Assembly (NCBI GenBank): GCA_039819545.1
Contig: JBCBRS010000009.1
Location: 61,134-125,133, forward strand
Direction: 5' to 3'
Source: CALLPQ01 sp039819545
Lineage (GTDB): Bacteria; Pseudomonadota; Alphaproteobacteria; Caulobacterales; Parvularculaceae
DNA length: 64,000 nucleotides
Positions 54,596-63,510 of this stretch are shown piece after piece. The notes under the pieces were generated by a model, which worked only from the letters and a program-made list of their open reading frames with translations, was not told the origin of the DNA and searched no databases. Both the position numbers and the translations under genes were made by a program. How positions within the stretch are numbered: the first letter of the stretch is position 1; every line of letters starts with the position of its first letter.

Positions 54596-55822
54596 CAAGC
54601 TGTCATTTTCGGTCTTGTCTTTGCCAAGATTGCGGATCCGCTCGGCAATGCCTTCGGCGGGCTGTTCGCCGGTACAAGCGGTGCGGATAATCGCCCAGTC
54701 TTCATCACTCATGAAATCCGCCGCGCCGGGCTGGGCGCGTTCCCGGGCCTGGCTGATGCGCGCGTCAGTGGCGGGGTGAGAGCTTAACCACGTTGGCAGC
54801 TTGCGTTTACGCTTGGCCGTATCGGTATGGGTACCGGGTGTTTGTTCTGTCTCACGCTTATCGTTCTCGGCGTTCACACCATCAACAGTATCCGTCGCTT
54901 TGGCAGAGATGGCCTCAAACGCCCGGGAGAGCGCTGCAGGGTCCATCCCCACTGCGTCCATGATTGCAAACGCTGTTTCGTCGGCGCGCGCTTCCTGCGC
55001 CCGTGTGTGCTGGAGTTGATTGACCTGCGCGGCGATGGCCACGGCTTGCTGGGCCACACCGGTGCCGCCGGTGATCGCCTCCAGCGTAAAGCTTAATCCG
55101 GCGTTGCGATAAAAAGCCTCCATGCCATCGCGGGATTTTACGTGGCCAAGCTCATGGGCCATTACGGCCATAAAGGCTTCGTGGTCGTCGCCCACGGCCT
55201 CCACCAGACCGCGGGTTGCCATCACATGTCCACCCGGCAACGCAAAGGCGTTCGGCGCAGACACATTGACGAACGTAAAGCTGATGGGAAATCCCACCTC
55301 CCCGCGCGTCGCCATATCATCGAGATAGGGTTGCAGCGCTTTCGTCGCCGGGCCTGTACCGCCGCAGGGGCGGAAAAACAGATTGATCTGGGAGGCGTAA
55401 TTCTCCCCCATCTGGCGCTCAAAGTCTTTCGACGTCATGCGAGCCAATTGGCCCGAAAGGGCGGGTACCCCAAAAAAGAGGAACGCCGAGACAAGCCCGG
55501 TGATCAGTACCATGACAACCGTCAGGCAAACCATTTGTCGATTAGCCGTGCGGCCTGAAATCAGGTCTGGTGCGACTTGCTCCAGCGCCGCCTTCCCCGC
55601 CGCGCCCGGCAAAACAAGGATTGCGTCGGGAAAGTCTTCATGGGTGAGGCGGATGTCACGTGCTGAGCGGCGGGCTAGCACCAACCCGTCATAGGGCCAG
55701 CGCAGGCTAGTGTCCGATTGCATGATCTCCAGATACTGGGTGTCAAAGCGCACCGTGACCGGCTGGTCGATGGCCGACTGGCCATCGAAAAAGCGGGCGT
55801 CCATGCTCACCAGATCAGCCAT
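54575..55822 (-). CDS. M48-family zinc metallopeptidase
   Basis: 415 residues. One membrane helix (about 100-120, after a 95-residue N-terminal domain) precedes the catalytic domain: ALPGGHVMATRGLVE, then HELGH in FMAVMAHELGHVKSRD (HExxH), and EARADETAFAIMDAVG supplying the third ligand. Unlike HtpX it has only one clear membrane span. It probably degrades damaged periplasmic or membrane proteins. The ATG shares one base with the DUF898 stop (TAATG), so the two genes are coupled. Confidence 0.92.
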   Translation of the reverse strand: MADLVSMDARFFDGQSAIDQPVTVRFDTQYLEIMQSDTSLRWPYDGLVLARRSARDIRLTHEDFPDAILVLPGAAGKAALEQVAPDLISGRTANRQMVCLTVVMVLITGLVSAFLFFGVPALSGQLARMTSKDFERQMGENYASQINLFFRPCGGTGPATKALQPYLDDMATRGEVGFPISFTFVNVSAPNAFALPGGHVMATRGLVEAVGDDHEAFMAVMAHELGHVKSRDGMEAFYRNAGLSFTLEAITGGTGVAQQAVAIAAQVNQLQHTRAQEARADETAFAIMDAVGMDPAALSRAFEAISAKATDTVDGVNAENDKRETEQTPGTHTDTAKRKRKLPTWLSSHPATDARISQARERAQPGAADFMSDEDWAIIRTACTGEQPAEGIAERIRNLGKDKTENDSLLPRIHP

Positions 55823-57006
55823 TAGAAATTGGAGACCAGATCAAGACCATCGGCGAGGCCCTCGCCCTGGCTCGGGCCCTCCTCCGTTGTCTGAGCAATG
55901 GCGGCAAGATCAATGGGGCCTTCAACCGACATGGTATTGGCAATCTTCTTCCAAACGCGCATCTGCGCCGCCATGATGCCAAGACCCAGCGTAAAGACAA
56001 CGATCAGACCGTTTGTGATTGTGAGCAGGAGAATATCCATCATGGAAATTCGACTTGAAAGGGGCGTGCCCTGAAGGTGAATGCTCTTCACAATCCGGCG
56101 AATCATCACCGCCTCGTGCCAGCTATAAAAGAAAGCACCGATAAGCTGGAAGGCGAACAGGGACCCATAAAAAATTACGATATTCATGGGATCGAGAAAC
56201 AGTGTTTCTTCGGCCAACTCCTCTAGCCCAAGGGTGCTGATCACAAACCAGAACCAAGCGACAAAGATGACAATCATGCCAAGATAGCTAAGAGCAAAGC
56301 TTGTATAGACAGGCTCAGATTTCGCTTCTTTTGTTTTGATAAACTGAAATTTCTCTGACCCGAAATAGGCCCCTTCCCAGAGCCTCTTGGAAAGGTCGAT
56401 GCGCATCATCGGTGCGAGCCACCCAAGCGTCACCAAAGTTCCGAAAAGCCAACCAAAATACTGAAACCCGTATGCGATGGATGACCCTGTTTGGGCGAAG
56501 CGGATGCCGCGAAAGCGTGTGCGCGACAGGTGATACCGGCGCGCCAGGTAGACCGCGACGCCGATCAACCAGAAAAAGACGAGATAGATCAAGACAACAG
56601 CAATGGCGAGACCCACATCGGCAAGCAGCGCCTGCGCTGCTACCAAAAGCCCGATAAACGGTACCATCAGCGTGAAGATGGCGATCAAAAACCCGATAAA
56701 GAGCTCTTTGCCTGATCCGGTATATTCCAGCGGTTCGCCGCCAATGGTCGTGTCTGACCAAAGCTGACGACGGAAATTTGTGCGCCCCCAGAACCGGAAT
56801 ATCGTTAGGGTAATAATGGAGAGCAACGTTGTATATGTGCCAATCCAGAACATACGGCCGAATTTCGACCTATTCTCAATCTGCAATTGCTGGCCGGTTA
56901 TGGCACCGCCCTCATCGCCAAAACGGCTTGCGCCGCCTGACATTGCTGTCATCGTGCTACCGACAGGCGCACTGCCCAGCGCGCCCTGATCAATGCTATC
57001 GCTCAT
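55822..57006 (-). CDS. DUF898 (YjgN-like) membrane protein
   Basis: 394 residues. A polar N-terminal 50 residues is followed by about nine helices. RFWGRTNFRRQLWSDTTIGGEPLEYTG and GKELFIGFLIAIFTL are the hallmark of YjgN/DUF898. No activity is established for the family; neighbouring M48 peptidase genes are common partners, and the direct coupling here supports a joint role in envelope maintenance (inference). Confidence 0.92.
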   Translation of the reverse strand: MSDSIDQGALGSAPVGSTMTAMSGGASRFGDEGGAITGQQLQIENRSKFGRMFWIGTYTTLLSIITLTIFRFWGRTNFRRQLWSDTTIGGEPLEYTGSGKELFIGFLIAIFTLMVPFIGLLVAAQALLADVGLAIAVVLIYLVFFWLIGVAVYLARRYHLSRTRFRGIRFAQTGSSIAYGFQYFGWLFGTLVTLGWLAPMMRIDLSKRLWEGAYFGSEKFQFIKTKEAKSEPVYTSFALSYLGMIVIFVAWFWFVISTLGLEELAEETLFLDPMNIVIFYGSLFAFQLIGAFFYSWHEAVMIRRIVKSIHLQGTPLSSRISMMDILLLTITNGLIVVFTLGLGIMAAQMRVWKKIANTMSVEGPIDLAAIAQTTEEGPSQGEGLADGLDLVSNF

Positions 57007-57180
57007 GTGAAGTCCCCTTTAGTTTCCCTTCCGCCCTGAAGGATTGCAGGACCTGGACCAGTAAATCAAGCCGTAACGCGGACGCAGACGGTTGCGCCAC
57101 GCGCCCATTGCAGGGCCTGATATGAACCGGGGCACTTGTGATTAGGTACCCCTTGGGGGCTTGTTAAGGGGGGTAGCTTT

Positions 57181-58050
57181 CTAGTCGAGCCCCTGATCCA
57201 TGGTCGTTGCTGGCGCGCAGGAGGCGCAGTCGCCCACAAGCTTTGCCGGAACGCCCGCAACCGTGCACCCGGCGGGAACATCCTTCAGCACCACACTCCC
57301 GGCAGCAACCTTGGCCCCTGCCCCCACTTCAATATTGCCGAGGACTTTTGCGCCTACACTGATCAATGCGCCCGCGCGTATTTTCGGATGACGATCGCCG
57401 CTGTCTTTGCCCGTGCCGCCGAGGGTGACCGACTGCAGGATCGAAACATTGTCTTCCACCACCGTCGTCTCGCCAATGACAACACCCGTGGCATGATCGA
57501 TAAAAACACCCTGACCAAAAGATGCATGGGGATGAATGTCGATGCCATAGAGTTCCGACATTCGGCTTTGCACATAAAGCGCCAGCGAGCGACGGTCATT
57601 GCGCCACAACCAATTGGCAAGCCGCTGAACCTGCAGCCCCTGATAGCCTTTGTGGTACAAGAAGGGTTGCACATATTCGAATGTGGCCGGATCACGATCA
57701 AAACAGGCGATAAGATCCGCGTGCGCCGCGCGGACAATCTCGGGTTGATCGTCAAAGGCCCCACTGATCACCTCGCGCCAAACCATGGGGTTCATTTCCG
57801 CATCGGAGAGTTTTTGTGCGAGCCGATAGGAAAGCGCCGCACGGAAACTATTATGGTTCAGGATGGTCGCGTGCAGAAAACTTGCAAGGCTTGGCTCAAG
57901 ACCGGCATTCGTCGCCGCTTCAAGGCGCATCCGCGCCCAGGTCTGATCGATGGTGAGTGCGGTGTCGTCCCCGTTACGGTCCGCCAGAACAAGATTTTCC
58001 GTAACTGGATCATCATTACTGGCGATAGAGGGTGAAGACTTCTGGGCCAT
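57181..58050 (-). CDS. cysE: Serine O-acetyltransferase
   Basis: 289 residues from ATG 58050 (GAGG 6 nt upstream); the frame continues to a TTG at 58062. The N-terminal helical domain (WARMRLEAATNAGLEPSLASFLH) and the left-handed beta-helix of hexapeptide repeats (IDIHPHASFGQGVFIDHATG, DNVSILQSVTLGGTG, KVLGNIEVGAGAKVAAGSVVL) are those of CysE; the catalytic His lies in the HATG segment. It makes O-acetylserine for cysteine synthesis. It lies last in a cyclophilin-NUDIX-cysE run on the minus strand. Confidence 0.95.
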   Translation of the reverse strand: MAQKSSPSIASNDDPVTENLVLADRNGDDTALTIDQTWARMRLEAATNAGLEPSLASFLHATILNHNSFRAALSYRLAQKLSDAEMNPMVWREVISGAFDDQPEIVRAAHADLIACFDRDPATFEYVQPFLYHKGYQGLQVQRLANWLWRNDRRSLALYVQSRMSELYGIDIHPHASFGQGVFIDHATGVVIGETTVVEDNVSILQSVTLGGTGKDSGDRHPKIRAGALISVGAKVLGNIEVGAGAKVAAGSVVLKDVPAGCTVAGVPAKLVGDCASCAPATTMDQGLD

Positions 58051-58083
58051 GGGTAACCTCAACCAAAAGGGGCACGCGGGGTT

Positions 58084-58692
58084 TTACGCAACCTGCCGCT
58101 TGATAAGCGTAGATATGGCGGGCGGCAGGTCCCCCCGCAAGGCTTTTTGCACCGCCATCAAGGTCATAATAATCGTCAGGCTATCGGTAATGGACCCGTT
58201 CAGCACGTCCTCATGGAGGGTGTGAAAGGAAACGCGTTTAACCGTTAGATCTTCTGATGCATCGGGCGCACTTTGCCCGGGTGTCAGGCCCGCCGCGATG
58301 AAACACACCGCCTCCTCGTCGGTGACGGAATTAGAAATCGTAAAACGCGATAGCTCATGCCAATCTTTGGCGGTGTAACCGGTTTCTTCTTGAAGTTCAC
58401 GCTTTGCCCCGGCGAGCGGATCTTCGCCGCGCGGACTCCCGCCCTCTGGCAATTCCCAGCTATACGCATCGGCGGGAAATCGATGTTGTCCCACCAGCCA
58501 CACATGCCCGTCTTCATCGATGGGCAGCACACCGATGGCAAGATTTGCAAATCTGATCACTCCATAAATGCCGGGTGTTCCGTCGGGATGGGTAACCTCG
58601 GAATGTTCAACCCTGATCCACGGATTATCGTAGCGGGTTTCAGTATTTTGAACCGTCCACGGACCAAGGGCGTAAGGGTGTGGTTTTGTCAT
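58084..58692 (-). CDS. NUDIX hydrolase
   Basis: 202 residues. The NUDIX box is complete: GGSPRGEDPLAGAKRELQEE then TGY, matching Gx5Ex7REUxEExGU. The preceding VWLVGQHRFPADAYSWELPEGG resembles ADP-ribose pyrophosphatase-like members (NudF group), so hydrolysis of ADP-ribose or a similar nucleoside diphosphate compound is plausible. The start lies only 5 nt after the cyclophilin stop, suggesting coupling, and cysE follows after 33 nt. Confidence 0.9.
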   Translation of the reverse strand: MTKPHPYALGPWTVQNTETRYDNPWIRVEHSEVTHPDGTPGIYGVIRFANLAIGVLPIDEDGHVWLVGQHRFPADAYSWELPEGGSPRGEDPLAGAKRELQEETGYTAKDWHELSRFTISNSVTDEEAVCFIAAGLTPGQSAPDASEDLTVKRVSFHTLHEDVLNGSITDSLTIIMTLMAVQKALRGDLPPAISTLIKRQVA

Positions 58693-58697
58693 CGCGC

Positions 58698-59786
58698 TTA
58701 TGGGGTGTCTTCGTCACCGTCGCCGGGCACGGGCGTCTGCCGAACTGGGATCGGTAACTGACAAACGTCCACATGATTCGGACGATAGATAAAAAACGCT
58801 TCGGGCCGATTGCGGCGGGATTCCACATAGTCTGCAAAAATTTCGGTGTCCGTACGGAACACCTGCCATGCGGGGGTTGTTTCCCCTTCCGGCGGGGTAT
58901 CGCCCATCCATGCCCGGACGATAACATCACCGAGCGGGTCGTCTTCTTTTTCCGGCGGGGCCTGCCGGGTCAGCGCCTGCACATGTTCCATACCGTCAAT
59001 AACCCGACCAAAGACGGTAAGGTTGCGATCGAGATAACGCTGCGGCTGGAGCGTGATGTAAAACTCCGTACTCGCCGTATCTGGGTCATTTTCGCGGCCA
59101 AAGGCAAAAGCGCCAGTGCAGTGGATTAGTGAGTAACGTTCGTCTTCATTTGGATGTTTTAAGCGGCCTCCAATCTGACCTTCATCATGATGAGCTGTTG
59201 GAAACCCTTTCAAAAAGCCCGTTGAGCCAACCCGTCCGGCATAATTATCATGGCCCAACAACATCAAACATGGAAAGTCATTGATACATCCTAATGTTTG
59301 GTCACAAATAACTTTCTGATTACAGGCAGCAGTTTCATATTGGCTGGCAGCGATACCCAAACCCAACATAAATTCTCTTGATTTGTTTTCATCAAACTCG
59401 GCCTTCAACGTTTCAACCGCCCCCTCCGGTAGTTCGCGTGCGCCAAACGGATCGCCCCCCTGGGCCACGAACCCCTCAATCACCCGGTAAAACGACAGGC
59501 CATCATAAAACCCGGATTTCACCAGCGTTTTCATCTGCGCCACATGGTTCGGCGCAAAAAAATCCGACAACTCAATCGTGATGCGACCATGTTCCAGTTC
59601 CATCACCACCACTTGCGCCGGATCAACGGTGCGCCATTGGTCATCCGGCGCCTCGGCAATAATCACCGACGGGCCGCGTTTTCCCTCGATAGCCTGCGCG
59701 CGCGCTTCTCCCGCCCACCCATTGACGGATAAAAGCACACTGGCAATACCGCCAAGGGCCATATTTGCGGCGCGTTTCATTCCCAT
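58698..59786 (-). CDS. Secreted cyclophilin-type peptidyl-prolyl isomerase
   Basis: 362 residues from ATG 59786 (ATG 59780 also possible). Signal peptide ending GEARAQ, then a cyclophilin domain split by inserts: IELSDFFAPNHVAQMKTL, YDGLSFYRVIEGFVAQGGDPFG, a long insert with several Cys (CNQKVICDQTLGCINDFPC), then AFAFGRENDPDTASTEFYITLQPQRYLDRNLTVFGRV-type residues. The core FxRxxxxFxxQGGDP motif is retained (FYRVIEGFVAQGGDP). It should catalyse proline isomerisation in the periplasm. The Cys-rich insert may be disulfide-bonded. Confidence 0.9.
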   Translation of the reverse strand: MGMKRAANMALGGIASVLLSVNGWAGEARAQAIEGKRGPSVIIAEAPDDQWRTVDPAQVVVMELEHGRITIELSDFFAPNHVAQMKTLVKSGFYDGLSFYRVIEGFVAQGGDPFGARELPEGAVETLKAEFDENKSREFMLGLGIAASQYETAACNQKVICDQTLGCINDFPCLMLLGHDNYAGRVGSTGFLKGFPTAHHDEGQIGGRLKHPNEDERYSLIHCTGAFAFGRENDPDTASTEFYITLQPQRYLDRNLTVFGRVIDGMEHVQALTRQAPPEKEDDPLGDVIVRAWMGDTPPEGETTPAWQVFRTDTEIFADYVESRRNRPEAFFIYRPNHVDVCQLPIPVRQTPVPGDGDEDTP

Positions 59787-59925
59787 GCAAACCAATTCCT
59801 CTATGCCGGCGATCACGATCTGAGCACTGCTCTTTGCATACTGCAAAATTCTTTTGGTCCCCGCTACCATAGCTGACATGATAGGCGGGACCAAACGACT
59901 TTAATGATCTGAATCGGCGTGCTGA

Positions 59926-60678
59926 ATGTCAGTAACGACACCCACCACTCTCCCAAAGGCCTGCCTTGTGGTGGGGGCGGGCGATGCCACCGGGGCGGCC
60001 ATTGCCCGGGCTTTTGCCCGCGAGGGATACATCGTCTGCCTCGTGCGTCGCCCGCGCCACGCCGAGGCGCTGGAGGCACTTACCCAATCCATCCGCGAGC
60101 GTGGCGGGCGCGCCGTCGCCATGCCTGCCGATGCCCGGGACGAAACGGCCGTGGCGGCGCTTGTGGAAAAGATCGAAGCGGATATTGCGCCCCTTGAGGT
60201 GGCGGTCTTTAATATTGGTGCCAATGTCATGTTTCCGGTGGTCGACACCACGGCCCGCGTTTTTCGAAAAGTGTGGGAGATGGCGTGCTTTGCCGGGTTC
60301 CTGACGAGCCGCGAGGTGGCGCAACGGATGATCCCGCGCGGGCGCGGAACGATCATTTTCACCGGCGCCACGGCCAGCGTTCGGGGCAGCGCCGGGTTCG
60401 GTGCGTTTGCCAGCGCCAAGCATGGATTGCGCGCCCTCGCCCAATCTATGGCCCGTGAACTTGGTCCCCACAACATCCACGTGGCCCATGTGGTCATTGA
60501 TGGCGCGATTGATTCTGCATTCATACGGGAAAATTTTCCCGATGCCGATGATCGGCGTAAGGAGGATGCGCTGCTTCAACCTGATGATATCGCCCGCACC
60601 TATGTGATGCTCCACAACCAACCGCGCACCGCCTGGACCCATGAATTGGACCTGCGCCCCTGGAAAGAAAAATGGTAG
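59926..60678 (+). CDS. SDR-family protein with Phe in place of catalytic Tyr
   Basis: 250 residues. Cofactor region VVGAGDATGAAIARAFA (a variant TGxxxGxG), FNIGAN as structural motif, and an active-site helix reading FASAKHGLRALAQSMAREL, where the usual YxxxK has Phe for Tyr. The upstream Ser is in TGATASVRG. Proteins of this subgroup are widespread, so the change is probably a family trait, but normal SDR chemistry may not occur. It is followed 46 nt later by the HCCA-isomerase-type gene. Confidence 0.85.
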   Translation: MSVTTPTTLPKACLVVGAGDATGAAIARAFAREGYIVCLVRRPRHAEALEALTQSIRERGGRAVAMPADARDETAVAALVEKIEADIAPLEVAVFNIGANVMFPVVDTTARVFRKVWEMACFAGFLTSREVAQRMIPRGRGTIIFTGATASVRGSAGFGAFASAKHGLRALAQSMARELGPHNIHVAHVVIDGAIDSAFIRENFPDADDRRKEDALLQPDDIARTYVMLHNQPRTAWTHELDLRPWKEKW

Positions 60679-60724
60679 GCTCTGGCAACGCCAGATGCGC
60701 CATAGGCCCTGAAAGGACTACATC

Positions 60725-61327
60725 ATGCCCAAGACCGTCGACTTCTATTTTGATTTCGCCAGTCCCAACGCCTACTTTGCGCATAAAGTCCTACCGTCTG
60801 TGTGCGCACGGTGTGATGCGAAGCTTGTTCTAAAACCGGCGCTCCTCGGCGGGATTTTCAAGGCCACAAACAATCAGGCACCCATGATTGCCTTTGCACA
60901 GGTGAAAGGCAAAGTCGCCTACGACATGCTGGAAATTCAGCGGTTTATCGAGGCTCATGGCCTCACTGCTTTTGCAATGAACAGCGCGTTTCCAGTCAAT
61001 TCTCTGATGCTCATGCGTGCGGCCATGACGTTTAGCGACCAGGTGCAATTGCAGGCCTATCTGGAGGTTGGCATGCGCGCCATGTGGGAACTTGATCGCA
61101 AGATGGACGACCCGGACACCTTCGTCAGGACCATGACAGAATTTGGTTTTGATGGCCCCGCGCTGCTCGCCGCCACGCAAGACCAAGCTGTCAAGGATGC
61201 CCTTAAATCCGCAACCGAGGAGGCCGTGGCCCGGGGTATCTTCGGCTTGCCATCTTTCTTTGTTGGTAACGAGATGTTTTTCGGCAAAGAACGCCTCGGC
61301 CAAATCGAGGCTCTCCTCACCTGCTAG
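60725..61327 (+). CDS. 2-hydroxychromene-2-carboxylate isomerase-type (DsbA-like) protein
   Basis: 200 residues. FYFDFASPNAYFAHK at the N-terminus with the Ser of the kappa-GST active site, LLGGIFKATNNQAP, and ARGIFGLPSFFVGNEMFFGKERL at the end define the HCCA isomerase/kappa-class GST branch of the DsbA fold. It would use glutathione in aromatic (naphthalene-type) degradation, but no such pathway is in the window, so a general glutathione-dependent role is possible. Confidence 0.9.
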   Translation: MPKTVDFYFDFASPNAYFAHKVLPSVCARCDAKLVLKPALLGGIFKATNNQAPMIAFAQVKGKVAYDMLEIQRFIEAHGLTAFAMNSAFPVNSLMLMRAAMTFSDQVQLQAYLEVGMRAMWELDRKMDDPDTFVRTMTEFGFDGPALLAATQDQAVKDALKSATEEAVARGIFGLPSFFVGNEMFFGKERLGQIEALLTC

Positions 61328-61395
61328 AGCGTCTTCACAAAAAGAGTGATCGTCGATAGTTCCCATCCATCGACTTGGGTTCGAACGCGCGAACC

Positions 61396-61442
61396 CTAAA
61401 AAATCCAGACTGCGTATCCGATTCAACAAAAAGGGTACGCAG
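61396..61442 (-). terminator. Possible terminator downstream of queF
   Basis: Read on the minus strand, CTGCGTACCC pairs with GGATACGCAG (61442 to 61410, one G-T pair), then a T-run follows about 6 nt later (61402-61397). A second palindrome GGGTTCG/CGAACCC lies at 61377-61396. Confidence 0.4.
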
Positions 61443-61472
61443 TTAGGTGCGCCGTTGGCATGTCGCAGATGC

Positions 61473-61991
61473 TTATCCACGCCCGCGATAAGGCGGTACG
61501 CCCTGATCCGGGACCCACAGGCCCTGTGGCGGCTCGCCGGTTTGCCAGAATACATCGATGGGGATGCCGCCGCGCGGATACCAATATCCCCCGATCCGAA
61601 GCCACCGTGGTTTCGTTGCCGCCACAATCCGCTCGGCGACCATGACGGTACAGTCCTCGTGGAACGCACCATGGTTGCGAAAGGCACCGAGAAATAGTTT
61701 CAGCGATTTTGATTCAACAAGCTTTTTGTCCGGCGCGTAATCAATCACCAGATGGGCGAAATCCGGCTGCGCCGTCACCGGACAAAGCGAGGTGAACTCC
61801 GGGCACACGAACCTCGCGAGATAAAGCGCCTTTGGCCGGGGGTTGGGCACGGTTTCAAGCGTTGCCGCCTCGGGCGATGCGGGCCCGGCTTGATGCTGGC
61901 CCAACTGGGTCAGGTCATCCGTACCCGCTGCATCGCGAACAGTGCTTTTGGTGCGTGGTTTGACGCCACGCCGGGGCGGAGTTTTGGCCAT
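61473..61991 (-). CDS. queF: NADPH-dependent 7-cyano-7-deazaguanine reductase QueF
   Basis: 172 residues, the short (unimodular) type. The catalytic Cys is in EFTSLCPVTAQPDFAH, and YAPDKKLVESKSLKLFLGAFR holds the substrate-binding Glu, Ser and Lys. QueF reduces preQ0 to preQ1 for queuosine in tRNA. The first 40 residues are an extra, charged segment. No other que gene is near. It is divergent from the GRDP-like gene. Confidence 0.95.
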   Translation of the reverse strand: MAKTPPRRGVKPRTKSTVRDAAGTDDLTQLGQHQAGPASPEAATLETVPNPRPKALYLARFVCPEFTSLCPVTAQPDFAHLVIDYAPDKKLVESKSLKLFLGAFRNHGAFHEDCTVMVAERIVAATKPRWLRIGGYWYPRGGIPIDVFWQTGEPPQGLWVPDQGVPPYRGRG

Positions 61992-62167
61992 GTGTTCGTG
62001 CTATGTCTTTCTTAGAATTTGAACCCGTTTCCTACGGTTTTTGTGTGCAAACCGCAATTCCAACCCGTGGCAGGTAAAAGTCGATCGCGAGCACCAAAAC
62101 ATGACAAGCACCCTTGACATTTATGGACCTCACCCCACATCGAGGATACCAGGAGAGGAGCAACACC

Positions 62168-63058
62168 ATGACCAATAAATTTGCAAAGACTGTCGATACA
62201 AGCGCCGGTAGGGCTGTTCTAACTGACGACGCTAGGGCCGCTCACAGCGCCCTGTGGGCACGCATTTGCGCCATCAGTTTTGATGCAGACGGCGCGCAAT
62301 TTTGCTTTGCTGATCGGCTCGCCCGCGACAATGACTGGACGCCCGCCTTCGCCGCACACGTTGTTGAGGAATATCGGCGTTTTGCTTTCCTGGCGCGGGT
62401 TGCCGGGCATGAGGTGACCCCGTCCGATGCGGTGGATCAGGCCTGGCATCTGCATCTGACCTATACCCGCCATTATTGGGGCCCATTTGCCGAGGCCCTG
62501 GGCGCGCCGCTCCACCATGGGCCAACCCTTGGCGGCCCGGCGGAGCGCACACGCTATGCCGATAATTATACGCAAACGCTTGCTTCCTATGCGCGATTCT
62601 TTGGGACCCTGCCCCCAGTCGATATCTGGCCTGACCATGCGGAACGCTTCGGCGCTGCAGCCCATATGCGCCGGATTGATATGCGCACCCTTGCGCAATC
62701 TGCACCGCACGCCCGGTCTTTGCCAACGCTGGTGGCGGGGATCGGCGGCACCCTTGCCGGGGCGATGACCACAATGGCTCTCTACGGGGCTGCCGCCCAA
62801 CCGGGCGGGGCGAGCGAAGCCTTTGAGGCGTTGCGCGCTAATCCCAAACCAATGATCGCGATCGTCAGTCTTCTGGCGCTTTTTCTGGTGATCGGCATCA
62901 ACTCACGCAGGTCTGGACGCTCGCGCCCTGGGGATGCCGCCGGGTGCGGCGCACATGTGGTGGGTGGGTCTGGCAAAGGCGCGGGCAAAGATGCCAACAG
63001 CGATGGCGGCGGTGATAGCGGCTGTGGCGGCGGATGCGGTGGAGGCTGTGGCGGTTAA
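62168..63058 (+). CDS. GRDP-like/TIGR04222-type membrane protein with Gly-Cys tail
   Basis: 296 residues from ATG 62168; GGAGAGGAG lies 8 nt before it, and the frame reaches back to 62114. The first half contains DAVDQAWHLHLTYTRHYW, the mark of glycine-rich-domain-protein-like (GRDP) families, then two hydrophobic helices (about 183-205 and 225-245), and a C-terminal run rich in Gly and Cys (GCGGGCGG units). A promoter-like TTGACA lies at 62114. The function is unknown; the Gly-Cys tail may bind metal. Confidence 0.78.
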   Translation: MTNKFAKTVDTSAGRAVLTDDARAAHSALWARICAISFDADGAQFCFADRLARDNDWTPAFAAHVVEEYRRFAFLARVAGHEVTPSDAVDQAWHLHLTYTRHYWGPFAEALGAPLHHGPTLGGPAERTRYADNYTQTLASYARFFGTLPPVDIWPDHAERFGAAAHMRRIDMRTLAQSAPHARSLPTLVAGIGGTLAGAMTTMALYGAAAQPGGASEAFEALRANPKPMIAIVSLLALFLVIGINSRRSGRSRPGDAAGCGAHVVGGSGKGAGKDANSDGGGDSGCGGGCGGGCGG

Positions 63059-63226
63059 GCGGACCGCCCTGCCCTAACCAGACGGCGCCGCGCCCCGTCA
63101 TGCGCATTTTCTTGAGCCCCGCCCCACAAACCCAATGGACAAGTCGTGCGCCCTTGGCTAAGACGCCGTCTTGCAGAAGGCTTAGCCTTGCCTTCCGCAT
63201 CGCCTGATTTTCCGGTCAAGGCACCC

Positions 63227-63302
<76 letters not shown>

Positions 63303-63343
63303 TTGATTTCAGAAAACATAATAAATTCAATTGATTACCGCGA

Positions 63344-63390
63344 AAATGTGTCCCACTTTTTGCGCGGCCTGGAAAAAGTGGGACACATTT
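63344..63390. repeat. Perfect 18-bp inverted repeat between tRNA-Phe and hen1
   Basis: AAATGTGTCCCACTTTTT (63344-63361) and its exact reverse complement (63373-63390) flank an 11-nt spacer. It looks like the end or remnant of a mobile element, a REP-like unit, or a strong bidirectional hairpin. No second copy was seen in the window and no clear target duplication flanks it. Confidence 0.75.
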
Positions 63391-63510
63391 GTTCCGGTTT
63401 TGGTTGCCTGTATTACAAGTGTGCGGATGGTTTCAAATGACCAGGCGACCGAAGCTTGAGCTCGTTTGAGCCCCCTATTTTGAAAGTACAAAACAAGATT
63501 AAATCGTCTC

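Noticed and set aside
61377..61396. GGTTCGAAC-like palindrome resembling a tRNA T-loop
   Set aside because: No acceptor, D or anticodon arm can be folded around it, so it is not a tRNA.
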